From Curtobacterium sp. MCBA15_012 (GTDB taxonomy: Bacteria; Actinomycetota; Actinomycetes; Actinomycetales; Microbacteriaceae), in the NCBI RefSeq assembly GCF_001864935.2, contig NZ_CP126267.1, positions 1-64,000 on the forward strand: DNA of 64,000 nucleotides, in the 5' to 3' direction. The notes beneath the pieces were generated by a model that was given only the letters and a program-made list of their open reading frames with translations, was not told where the DNA came from and made no database searches. Both the position numbers and the translations under genes were made by a program. Shown here piece by piece: positions 14,461-22,695 of this stretch (positions within the stretch are counted from its first letter, which is position 1; the number at the start of each line of letters is the position of its first letter).

Positions 14461-14528
14461 GGCGCGGATGTGACGGGCCCTCGACGCGGATGTGACGGGC
14501 CCTCGGAGCGAATGTGACGGGCCCGCGG
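14461..14528. repeat. Three tandem 22-bp repeats
   Basis: Units share GCGGATGTGACGGGCCCTCG (the third has GCGAATG and CCCGCGG). The 22-bp period is exact at 14467, 14489 and 14511. They sit immediately before the DnaA-box cluster. Confidence 0.8.
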
Positions 14529-14545
14529 AGCGCAGGACGTCGTCG

Positions 14546-14748
14546 TTCTCCACACCTCTGCACGGAGTTCTCCACAGCTGGGGACAACTCGGTGAGTTAC
14601 ACGCGTGTGATTATCCCCACTGTGGATGCACATGTGGATAACTCCGGGACGAGGGTGTGGATGACGCTGGGGAAAGTGTGGAGAACTGGGGAGAACTCCG
14701 CCCGTGGTGTGGAGAGCGGCGCCGACGGCCGGCCGAGCTTGTGGACAG
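14546..14748. other. Second DnaA-box cluster outside oriC
   Basis: In the convergent rhomboid-crgA gap I find a perfect TGTGGATAA at 14633-14641. One-mismatch boxes are TTCTCCACA (14546 and 14568), TTATCCCCA (14611), TGTGGATGA (14656) and TGTGGAGAA (14677). Weaker ones are at 14621, 14708 and 14740. Density is at least equal to oriC. The ACACGYGTGTG palindrome found in oriC near 1890-1900 recurs at 14599-14610. It may titrate or modulate DnaA, as datA and DnaA-box clusters do elsewhere; function is inference. Confidence 0.75.
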
Positions 14749-14813
14749 ACCGGAGTGCGTTCACGCAACCGAGCACCACGCTGCTCCGGGCAGCTTCGAC
14801 CCCGGGTACACGA

Positions 14814-14849
14814 CGACGCCCGCCGCACCGAGGGGTGCGACGGGCGTCG
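14814..14849 (-). terminator. Terminator of crgA
   Basis: CGACGCCCG(C)CGCACC pairs with GGTGCG(A)CGGGCGTCG around loop GAGG, ending 16 bp before the crgA stop codon position on the minus strand. Confidence 0.7.
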
Positions 14850-14864
14850 GAACAGCGGAGGTGG

Positions 14865-15119
14865 CTAGCGCCAGCGTGTGGTCATGAGGAAGCCGACGAA
14901 CATGATGCCGAATCCGATGAGGATGTTCCACGACCCGAGCGACGGCACGGGCAGCGTCGTGTTCGAGATGTAGAAGACGATGACCCACGCCAGCCCGACC
15001 AGCATGAAGCCGAACATGACGGGCTTGAACCACACGGGGTTCGGCTGGTCGCCGGCCGTGTCGACCGAGTCGGCTCGGGTCCTCCGGGCGGGCTTGGTGC
15101 GGTCCTTGTCCTTGGCCAT
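14865..15119 (-). CDS. crgA: Cell division protein CrgA
   Basis: CrgA is a small actinobacterial membrane protein that interacts with FtsZ, FtsQ and penicillin-binding proteins at the septum. The 84-residue product has a basic N-terminus (MAKDKDRTKPARRTRAD) and two membrane helices, about 33-52 and 62-80, with the conserved NPVWFKPVM and TTRWR ends. The ATG at 15119 gives the family start. It is divergent from pabA, and TAGGAT just upstream is a possible -10. The crgA-pabA-pknB neighbourhood is standard in the phylum. Confidence 0.94.
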   Translation of the reverse strand: MAKDKDRTKPARRTRADSVDTAGDQPNPVWFKPVMFGFMLVGLAWVIVFYISNTTLPVPSLGSWNILIGFGIMFVGFLMTTRWR

Positions 15120-15199
15120 GGCCGGTATCCTACCGTGACCGCGTGTGCGGCACGGCCCCCAGGAGCCGCACACACCCCCACAGGTACGGTGATGCGACC

Positions 15200-15844
15200 A
15201 TGACCAAGATCCTCGTCGTCGACAACTACGACAGCTTCGTCTACACGCTGAACGGGTACGTGCAGCAGCTCGGAGCCGAGACCGACGTCGTCCGCAACGA
15301 CGCCTTCCCCGAGTCCGAGATCGCCGAGCGCCTCGCCGACTACGACGGCGTGCTGCTCTCCCCCGGCCCGGGGACGCCCGCCGACGCCGGGGTCTCCATC
15401 CCGACGGTGCGCGCCGCGATCCAGGCCGAGACGCCGCTGCTCGGGGTGTGCCTCGGCCACCAGGCCATCGCGGAGGCCCTCGGCGCGACCGTCACGCACG
15501 CCGAGGAACTCATGCACGGGAAGACCTCGCAGGTCGACCACGACGACAGCGTCCTGTTCACCGGCGTCCCGCACCCCTTCACCGCGACGCGCTACCACTC
15601 GCTGGCGATCGTCGACGGCACGGTGCCGGACGAGCTCACCGTCACCGCGCGGACCGGTGGCGGCGTCATCATGGGTGTCCAGCACCGCGACCACCCCGTG
15701 TACGGCGTGCAGTTCCACCCGGAGTCCGTCCTCACCGAGGGCGGGTACCGGATGGTCGGCAACTGGCTCGAGACGACCGGCCTGACCGGTGCGGCCGAGC
15801 GGGCCGCGGCGCTGAACCCGCTCATCGCCGCACAGCGCGGCTGA
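15200..15844 (+). CDS. pabA: Aminodeoxychorismate/anthranilate synthase glutamine amidotransferase subunit
   Basis: This class-I amidotransferase subunit releases ammonia from glutamine for p-aminobenzoate (folate) or anthranilate (tryptophan) synthesis. The catalytic nucleophile Cys84 is in GVCLGHQAI and the His-Glu pair in FHPESV. The 214-residue length is complete. The ATG at 15200 is preferred over upstream codons because it gives MTKILVVDNYDSF. No synthase large subunit is next to it, so a PabA or TrpG role cannot be separated; position next to crgA and pknB favours the PabA annotation. Confidence 0.93.
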   Translation: MTKILVVDNYDSFVYTLNGYVQQLGAETDVVRNDAFPESEIAERLADYDGVLLSPGPGTPADAGVSIPTVRAAIQAETPLLGVCLGHQAIAEALGATVTHAEELMHGKTSQVDHDDSVLFTGVPHPFTATRYHSLAIVDGTVPDELTVTARTGGGVIMGVQHRDHPVYGVQFHPESVLTEGGYRMVGNWLETTGLTGAAERAAALNPLIAAQRG

Positions 15845-15860
15845 ATCGACCGCGCGGACT

Positions 15861-15895
15861 GCCCGCCGCCGGCGGGGCGGCCGCGGGTGGCGGGC
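15861..15895 (+). terminator. Possible terminator after pabA
   Basis: GCCCGCCGCC pairs with GGTGGCGGGC (9 of 10) 17 bp after the pabA stop. No T-run follows. The remaining gap to pknB (to 16114) shows only GC-rich sequence with one GCCTCCAG motif. Confidence 0.35.
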
Positions 15896-16114
15896 TCTGG
15901 AGCCAGCAATGTGGCCCGCCGAGCAGTCCGACGGACGTGGGGCGTGCCTCCAGACCGGTGCGAGGCGTCCCCGCGGGTCGCGACCGTCCCGTCGCTGGGG
16001 GATGCGCTGAACGCAACCCGACGCGACGCGTCGCGTCCGAACCGGCGAGGGAGTCGCCGGTCGCCCCCAGGCCGTGCCGATCGGGCGCTTGAGGGCCGCC
16101 CGCGTCGGCGGTTG

Positions 16115-17917
16115 CTACTGGCCGGGGGACGGCGGCGTGCCGCCCTGCTGCTGGCCACCGTTCGCCGGCGACGACGGCTGCTGCGTGGGCTTGTCCGAGG
16201 CGGCGCAGTAGACCAGCGTGACCGAGCTGCCCTGTGCGATGTCACCCTCCGGTGCGCTCTGCTGCACGACGAGGCCGCCGGTGCAGGAGTTCGAGGCCAC
16301 GGGGACCACGGTCAGGCCGAGCGAGACGAGGGTCTGGTTCGCGGTCCCGAAGGGCTGCTGCGTGACGTTCGGCAGGCGGACCTTGCCGTTCGAGACCCGC
16401 AGGTTAACGACCGAGCCCTTGGTGAGCTGCGTCGTCGCTGCTGGGTCGGAGTCGATGACGGTGCCCTCGGGGATGTCGTTCGAGTAGTCGGAGTTGATCG
16501 CACCGACCTGGAAGCCGGCCGTCTTCAGTGCCTGTTGTGCGGCGTCCTGGGTCTGCCCCGCCAGGTCGGGGACCGCCACCTGCTCGGGGCCGAGCGACAC
16601 GATGACCCGGATGCTCTGCTTGCGCGCGACGTTCGTGCCGGAACCGGGCTCGGTCCGGATGACGGAGTCCTTCGGGACGTCGTCGGAGTTCTCGCCGACC
16701 TCGACCGGGCTGAGGTCGCGCTGTTCGAGCGCGGACTTCGCCGAGTCCCACGTGCCGCCGACGACGTTCGGGACGGAGACCGAGGACGACACCGGCGCCT
16801 TGCCGGGCTGGAGGTTCGCGACGAAGAAGCCGACGCCGGCGATCACGGCGATGGTCAGGATGATGCCCACCCAGATCCACGCCACCGGCGGGCGGTTCTG
16901 GGTCCGCTGCGGGCGGTGCTCGGCGGTGTCGTCGTCGAGCTCGCGGAACGCGACCGCGGGGTTCGACGTCGTGCGCGGGTTGACCCCGAACAGCATCGTC
17001 GACGCGTCGTGCGCGGCGTTCTGTTGGAGCTTGCGGGTCGACACCGGCACCTTGCCCGCTGCGGCCTGCTGCAGGTCGGAGCGGAACTCGGCGGCGTTCT
17101 GGAAGCGTCGGGTGCGGTCCTTCACGAGCGCGTGCAGCGTCACGGCGTCGAGGGCAGGCGACACCGCGTGGGCGATCGTCGACGGGGCCACCGGCTGCTC
17201 GCTCACGTGCTGGTACGCGACCGCGACGGGCGAGTCACCGATGAACGGTGCGCGGCCGGTGAGGAGCTCGAAGAGCACGACGCCCGTGGAGTAGATGTCG
17301 GTGCGCGCGTCGACCGTCTCGCCGCGGGCCTGCTCCGGCGAGAAGTACGAGGCGGTCCCGAGGATCGACGTCGTCTGCGCGACGGTCGCCGAGGTGTCGG
17401 TGATGGCCCGGGCGATGCCGAAGTCCATGACCTTGACCTGGCCGTTGTGGGCGACCATCACGTTCGCGGGCTTGATGTCGCGGTGGACGACCCCGGCGCG
17501 GTGCGAGTACTCGAGCGCGGTGAGGATGCCCTCGGTGATGCGCACGGCCTCGGACGGGTCGAGCGGGCCCTCGGCGACGATGTCCGAGAGCGCACGGCCC
17601 TCGACGTACTCCATGACGATGTAGGGCACCTGCACCTCGGCGCCCGAGGTCTCGGTGACGGTCTCCTCGCCGGCGTCGTAGACGCGGACGATGGTGGGGT
17701 GCGCCATGCGCGCAGCCGCCTGGGCTTCCTGGCGGAAGCGGATGCGGAACGCAGGGTCGTTGGCGAGGCTCGGCTTGAGCAGCTTCACCGCGACCTTGCG
17801 TCCGAGTCTGGTGTCGGTGCCCACGTGCACCGTCGCCATCCCACCGCGACCGATGACGTCGCCGATCTCGTAGCGGTTGGCGAGGAGCGCGATCCCCGCG
17901 GTCACACCTTCAGGCAC
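16115..17917 (-). CDS. pknB: PASTA-domain Ser/Thr protein kinase PknB
   Basis: PknB is a membrane kinase that senses cell-wall precursors and regulates growth and division. The kinase domain (about 14-280) has the glycine loop IGRGGMATVHVG, VAVKLLK lysine, catalytic HRDIKPANV, DFG and APE-like SPEQAR. One membrane helix lies at about 352-378. Three extracellular PASTA repeats follow (starting near VSVPNVVGG, VAVPDLAGQ and VRLPNVTQQ), then a Pro/Gln/Gly tail. It is the last gene of the operon and starts with GTG after GGAGGAG, 121 bp from pknA. Confidence 0.97.
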   Translation of the reverse strand: MPEGVTAGIALLANRYEIGDVIGRGGMATVHVGTDTRLGRKVAVKLLKPSLANDPAFRIRFRQEAQAAARMAHPTIVRVYDAGEETVTETSGAEVQVPYIVMEYVEGRALSDIVAEGPLDPSEAVRITEGILTALEYSHRAGVVHRDIKPANVMVAHNGQVKVMDFGIARAITDTSATVAQTTSILGTASYFSPEQARGETVDARTDIYSTGVVLFELLTGRAPFIGDSPVAVAYQHVSEQPVAPSTIAHAVSPALDAVTLHALVKDRTRRFQNAAEFRSDLQQAAAGKVPVSTRKLQQNAAHDASTMLFGVNPRTTSNPAVAFRELDDDTAEHRPQRTQNRPPVAWIWVGIILTIAVIAGVGFFVANLQPGKAPVSSSVSVPNVVGGTWDSAKSALEQRDLSPVEVGENSDDVPKDSVIRTEPGSGTNVARKQSIRVIVSLGPEQVAVPDLAGQTQDAAQQALKTAGFQVGAINSDYSNDIPEGTVIDSDPAATTQLTKGSVVNLRVSNGKVRLPNVTQQPFGTANQTLVSLGLTVVPVASNSCTGGLVVQQSAPEGDIAQGSSVTLVYCAASDKPTQQPSSPANGGQQQGGTPPSPGQ

Positions 17918-18038
17918 GTACTCCTCCGAATGTCCGTCCGGGACAGTGTACGGCAGCGTTCACTGGCAGCCGGCTGACGGCGGAGGCTCCCGACCAACCG
18001 TTACGCAACGGTGTCGGAAGCCCCCGTCCGGGTGACGC

Positions 18039-19796
18039 TCAGCCGGTCTTCGAGGTACCCGTACCGGTGCCCGTTCCCGCTCCGTTCGCCGGGGGCGTGG
18101 AGGTCGGCGAGGGGCTCGACGTCCAGGTGGCCGTGGCGGGGTCCGAGTCCTCGGAGGGCGCGAGCGAGCCGCACGTCACGTTGTAGCTGAACGACACCGG
18201 GGTGCCGGCGGCGTCGGCCTGGATCGTCACCGCGGTCGAGCTGGTGTCACCCGAGGTCGCACCGGAGGCGTCCTTCCCACCGGTGACCTTCCACGAGTAC
18301 TTCGACACCGAGTAGCCGTCCGGGCAGGTGGCGGCCGACCAGCTGAAGGTGACCGACCCCGTGCTCGACACCGACGACGCGTTCGGGGTGTTCGGCTTGT
18401 TGGCCGTCGGCGGGGTCGTGTACTGCGTGACCGTGATGGTCGTGCCGTCCATGACGCTGCCCGTGGGGGTCAGGTCGGCGACGGTGTTCGCCTGTGCAGC
18501 GGTCGGCGCGGGGCTGCCGTCCTGCACGTCCACCTCGAAGCCGAGCTCCTGGAGGGCGTTGCGGACGTCGTCGGTGGCACGGCCGACGTACTGGCTCTTG
18601 TCGATGAACTGCCGGGCCGGCTGCGACGGGGTCGGGGACGGCGTGTTGCTCGGCCGCGCCGAGGCGCTGGGCGACTGGGACGCCGGGGTCTTCCCGCCGT
18701 CGCCGTTCCCACCGCCGTTGAGCGCGAACGCGACGACCGCGCCGATGATCGCCAGGAGGGCGACCCCACCGACGACCCACCAGATCCAGGCACGCTTCTT
18801 CGGCTCGTCCTCGTCGGGCGAGGCGGGCGATCCCGGCGTGGTCGGCGGACCGGCGAGGGCGCCGGCCTGGGTGCCGATGAGTGCGGTCGCCTGGTCGTCG
18901 CCGCGGTCCGCCGGAGGGTTGAACGCGACGGTGCCGGCACCGCCGACGGCGGGGACCGCGACGGTGGCGGCCGCGACGTCGCCACGGCGGAGCGCCTGGG
19001 CGGCACGCGCCAGGTTCGCCGCGGTCGCGGGACGGTCGGCGGGCTTCTTCGCGATGCAGGACAGCACGAGTGCGGCCACGGGCTCCGGCACGTCGGACGG
19101 CAGCGCGGGGGGCTGCTCGTTGATGTGCGCCATCGCGATCGCGACCTGCGACTCACCCGTGAACGGGCGCCGGCCGGCGAGGGCCTCGTACGCGACGATG
19201 CCGAGCGAGTAGACGTCGGTGGACGGCGAGGCCGGGTGACCGCTCGCCTGCTCGGGCGACAGGTACTGGACCGTGCCCATCACCTGCCCGGTCGCCGTGA
19301 GCGGCACCTGGTCGGCGATGCGCGCGATCCCGAAGTCGGTGATCTTGACGCGGCCGTCCGGGGTGATGAGCAGGTTGCCCGGCTTGATGTCGCGGTGCAC
19401 GAGGCCCACGGCGTGCGCGGCCTGCAGTGCGTTCGCGGTCTGCGCGACGATGTCGAGCACCTTGTCGACCGGGAGCGTGTGCTCGCGTTCGATCATGGTC
19501 GACAGGGCCTCGCCGGGGACGAGCTCCATCACGAGGTAGGCGCTGCCGTCCTCCTCGCCGTAGTCGAAGACGTTGGCGATGCCCTCGTGGTTGACGAGCG
19601 CGGCGTGCCGGGCCTCGGCGCGGAAGCGCTCGAGGAAGCCCGGGTCGCCGAGGTACTCGTCCTTGAGGATCTTGAGTGCGACGGTCCGTCCGATGACGAG
19701 GTCGGTGGCCTGCCAGACCTCGCCCATGCCGCCGATCGCGACACGGGAGGAGAGCTGGTACCGCCCACCGAAGGTGAGTCCGCTGGTGGGTCTCAT
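18039..19796 (-). CDS. pknA: Ser/Thr protein kinase PknA with PASTA-like and fibronectin-III-like extracellular part
   Basis: The cytoplasmic kinase domain (about 12-275) has VAIGGMGEVWQA, VALKILK, HRDIKPGN and DFG. After a linker rich in Ala/Pro, a membrane helix (about 360-382, WIWWVVGGVALLAIIG) precedes one PASTA-like domain (QYVGRATDDVRNALQELGF). A beta-sandwich-like region follows (SSTGSVTFSWSAATCPDGYSV), resembling Fn3/Ig folds, then a Thr/Gly tail. M. tuberculosis PknA lacks such an ectodomain, so this form is elaborate. The ATG overlaps the pbpA stop (ATGA), fixing the start at 19796. Confidence 0.92.
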   Translation of the reverse strand: MRPTSGLTFGGRYQLSSRVAIGGMGEVWQATDLVIGRTVALKILKDEYLGDPGFLERFRAEARHAALVNHEGIANVFDYGEEDGSAYLVMELVPGEALSTMIEREHTLPVDKVLDIVAQTANALQAAHAVGLVHRDIKPGNLLITPDGRVKITDFGIARIADQVPLTATGQVMGTVQYLSPEQASGHPASPSTDVYSLGIVAYEALAGRRPFTGESQVAIAMAHINEQPPALPSDVPEPVAALVLSCIAKKPADRPATAANLARAAQALRRGDVAAATVAVPAVGGAGTVAFNPPADRGDDQATALIGTQAGALAGPPTTPGSPASPDEDEPKKRAWIWWVVGGVALLAIIGAVVAFALNGGGNGDGGKTPASQSPSASARPSNTPSPTPSQPARQFIDKSQYVGRATDDVRNALQELGFEVDVQDGSPAPTAAQANTVADLTPTGSVMDGTTITVTQYTTPPTANKPNTPNASSVSSTGSVTFSWSAATCPDGYSVSKYSWKVTGGKDASGATSGDTSSTAVTIQADAAGTPVSFSYNVTCGSLAPSEDSDPATATWTSSPSPTSTPPANGAGTGTGTGTSKTG

Positions 19797-21247
19797 TTGT
19801 TCAGCACCGCCTCCATGACTTTCTTCGCGACCGGGGCCGCGACCGTGTTGCCGACGCCGGACTGTCCGCGTCCGCCACCGTTCCCGACGACGACCGCGAC
19901 GGCCACCTCCGGGTCCTTGGCCGGGGCGAACCCCGTGAACCAGAGCGTGTACGGATCGCCCGTACCGCCTTCCGCCGTGCCGGTCTTGCCGGCGACGTCG
20001 ACACCGTCGATCTTGGCATTGGTACCGGTGCCGTCGTTGACGACGCTCTGCATCGCCTCGGTCAGGTCGGCCGCCTCGGAGCCGGACAGCGGGTCGCTGT
20101 ACTGGCGCGGCGAGAACGACTCGACGGTCTTCAGGTCGCTCGTCGTGATCGAGTCGACGAGCGACGGCTGCATGACCTTGCCACCGTTGGCGATACCGGC
20201 CGACACCATCGCGATCTGCAGCGGCGACACGCGCACGCTGGCCTGGCCGAAGGCGCTCAGCATGAGCTGGGCGGTCGAGTCGACGTCGGGGTACTGGCTC
20301 GCCGTGGCGCGCATCGGCACCTCGATGGCGTCGCCGAACCCGTACCCGTCGGCGACGGACTTGATCTCGTCGTACCCGAGCTTCTGGCCGAGCTCCGCGA
20401 ACGGGATGTTGCACGAGTACTGGATCGCCGTGCGCAGCTTCACCGTCTCGCCACCGCCGCAGGACCCGCCCTCGGCGTTGTTGATGAACGTGTTCGTGCC
20501 GGGGAGCTGGAGCCGGGCCGGGTTCGGGAACTCGGAGTCGAGGTCGTACTTGCCGTCCTTGAGCGCGGCCGACGCGACGACGAGCTTGAAGACCGATCCC
20601 GGCGTGTAGAGGTCGCCGCCGATGGCGCGGTTCTGCAAGGGGGTGGGCTTCTGCGCGAGGAGGGCGTCGTACTCGGCCTTGACCTTCGCGGTGTCGTGCG
20701 AGGTGAGCGCGTTCGGGTCGTACTCGGGCTTGGACACCATCGCGAGGATCTTGCCGGTCTTCGGCTGGATCGCGACGACGGCGCCGGAGTTCGACCCGAG
20801 GGCGTCGTACGCGGCCTGCTGCACGTCGGGGTCGATCGTCAGGTTGACGTTGTCGCCCTGGATGTCCTGCCCGGTGAGGATCGCGTTGAGGTTCTGGAAG
20901 AACGAGGCGTCGGAGTTGCCCGACAGGACCGAGTTCTCGGCGCCCTCGATGCCGGTGTTGCCCTGGCCGATCGTGAAGTACCCCGTGACGGCCGAGTAGA
21001 GCGCACCGTTCGTGTAGGAGCGCTGGTACTGGTACTGGTCGTCCACCGGGGTCGACTCGGCGATCGGGCTGCCGTTGACGAGGATCGCGCCCCGCTTGGT
21101 GGAGTAGCTGTCCAGGATGGTCCGGGAGTTGCGCGAGTCGGCGCGCAGGGAGTCGGACGCGAAGAACTGGATCGAGGTCGTCGACACGAACAGTGCGACG
21201 AACATGAGCACGATGACGGTCGAGACACCGCGGAGCTGTCGGTTCAC
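19793..21247 (-). CDS. pbpA: Class B penicillin-binding protein (PbpA/FtsI-like transpeptidase)
   Basis: It cross-links peptidoglycan outside the membrane. One N-terminal anchor lies at about 9-29. Active-site motifs are complete: S218VFK, S278CN and K421TGT. The 484-residue length fits PbpA. It forms the expected partner of the adjacent SEDS glycosyltransferase. GTG at 21247 overlaps the rodA stop (GTGA), and its own stop overlaps pknA (ATGA), so expression is coupled to the kinase. Confidence 0.96.
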   Translation of the reverse strand: MNRQLRGVSTVIVLMFVALFVSTTSIQFFASDSLRADSRNSRTILDSYSTKRGAILVNGSPIAESTPVDDQYQYQRSYTNGALYSAVTGYFTIGQGNTGIEGAENSVLSGNSDASFFQNLNAILTGQDIQGDNVNLTIDPDVQQAAYDALGSNSGAVVAIQPKTGKILAMVSKPEYDPNALTSHDTAKVKAEYDALLAQKPTPLQNRAIGGDLYTPGSVFKLVVASAALKDGKYDLDSEFPNPARLQLPGTNTFINNAEGGSCGGGETVKLRTAIQYSCNIPFAELGQKLGYDEIKSVADGYGFGDAIEVPMRATASQYPDVDSTAQLMLSAFGQASVRVSPLQIAMVSAGIANGGKVMQPSLVDSITTSDLKTVESFSPRQYSDPLSGSEAADLTEAMQSVVNDGTGTNAKIDGVDVAGKTGTAEGGTGDPYTLWFTGFAPAKDPEVAVAVVVGNGGGRGQSGVGNTVAAPVAKKVMEAVLNK

Positions 21248-22695
21248 CGGCTGTGCTCCTTCCTGGTCGCGGCCTTCGTGCGCGGAGCCTTCCCGCGCGC
21301 GGCCGGGATCGCGCCCTGCTGGACGCGCTGTTCTGCGGGGATCGCGTCGGTCAGTCGCAGCAGCATCGCCGCGATGATCCAGTTGGCGATCAGGGAGGAC
21401 CCACCGGCCGCCATGAAGGGCGTGGTCAGACCGGTCACCGGGATGATGCGGGTGATGCCGCCGACGACGACGAACACCTGCAGGGCGATCGTGAAGCCGA
21501 AGCCGACCCCGAGGAGCTTGCCGAAGTCGTCCTGGGCCATGAAGGCCACCCGCAGGCCGCGGGAGGCCAGCACGATGAACAGTGCCAGGATCGCGAAGAC
21601 ACCGATGAGCCCGAGTTCCTCACCGAGGGACGCGACGATGTAGTCGGCGTTCGCCACCGGGGTGATGTACGGCCGGCCCTGCCCGAGGCCGGTCCCGGTG
21701 ATGCCGCCGTTCGCGAACCCGAACAGGCCCTGCACGAGCTGGTAGCTGCCCTGCGTCTGTCGCGAGAAGATCGCCTGGTCGAACGGGTCGAGCCACTGCT
21801 CGAACCGGCCGCGCACGTACACGAGGGCGGCCTGGGCGACGATCGCACCACCGATGAACAGCGTCAGGCCGATCGCGACCCAGCTGAGCCGTCCCGTGGC
21901 GACGTAGATCATCACGAGGAACAGGCCGAAGTACAGCAGCGCCGTGCCGAGGTCGCGCTGGAAGACGAGGACGGCCATCGCGGCGCCCCACATCACCAGG
22001 ATCGGGCCGAGGTCACGTGCTCGCGGGAACGTCATGCCGAGGAACTTCTTGCCGACGATCGACAGCGAGTCGCGGGCGGTGACGAGGTACCCGGCGAAGA
22101 ACAGCGCCATGGTGATCTTCGCGAGCTCACCCGGCTGGAACGAGAACGGGCCGATCCGGATCCAGACGCGTGCGCCGCCGATGTTCTCGCCGATCACCGG
22201 CAGCATCGGCATGAGGAGCAGGAAGATCGTCAGCGCCATGAAGATGTAGCGGTAGCGCTGCAGGAACCGGTGGTTGCGGACCACCACGACGGTGATCGTC
22301 GCGAGCACCATCGCGAGCATCGTCCAGACGATCTGCTTCACGCCGATCGCGTCCCAGCCGGTCAGGCCGTTGTGGACGTCGATGCGGTAGATCTCGGCGA
22401 TCCCGATGCCGTTGAGCACGAGGGCGACCGGCAGGATGAACGGGTCGGCGTTCTTCGCGACGACCCGGAGCACGCAGTGCATGACGAGCGCGAGCCCGAG
22501 GATCCCGCCCCCGACCCACAGCACGCCCGTGTCGAACAGGCGGCCCTTGGTGCCGAGCTGGACGAGCACCATCGCCCCGGCGCAGATGCCGCAAGCGATG
22601 ACGAGCAGCACGAGCTCGAGGTTGCGGGCGCGCGCGGGTTCGCGGAGCTTGATCGTGATCGCCTGGGTGAAGGACTGTGCGGTGGCGGTGCTCAT
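21244..22695 (-). CDS. rodA: SEDS family peptidoglycan polymerase RodA/FtsW
   Basis: SEDS proteins polymerise lipid II glycan strands together with a class B PBP. The 483-residue product has about 10-12 hydrophobic helices and the conserved FQPGELAKI segment, a large extracellular loop (about 250-340), and the late segment PVTGLTTPFMAAGGSS. The ATG at 22695 shares one base with the upstream phosphatase stop (TGATG). The short basic Arg/Lys-rich tail is cytoplasmic. RodA is favoured over FtsW by its pairing with pbpA in this cluster. Confidence 0.95.
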   Translation of the reverse strand: MSTATAQSFTQAITIKLREPARARNLELVLLVIACGICAGAMVLVQLGTKGRLFDTGVLWVGGGILGLALVMHCVLRVVAKNADPFILPVALVLNGIGIAEIYRIDVHNGLTGWDAIGVKQIVWTMLAMVLATITVVVVRNHRFLQRYRYIFMALTIFLLLMPMLPVIGENIGGARVWIRIGPFSFQPGELAKITMALFFAGYLVTARDSLSIVGKKFLGMTFPRARDLGPILVMWGAAMAVLVFQRDLGTALLYFGLFLVMIYVATGRLSWVAIGLTLFIGGAIVAQAALVYVRGRFEQWLDPFDQAIFSRQTQGSYQLVQGLFGFANGGITGTGLGQGRPYITPVANADYIVASLGEELGLIGVFAILALFIVLASRGLRVAFMAQDDFGKLLGVGFGFTIALQVFVVVGGITRIIPVTGLTTPFMAAGGSSLIANWIIAAMLLRLTDAIPAEQRVQQGAIPAARGKAPRTKAATRKEHSR

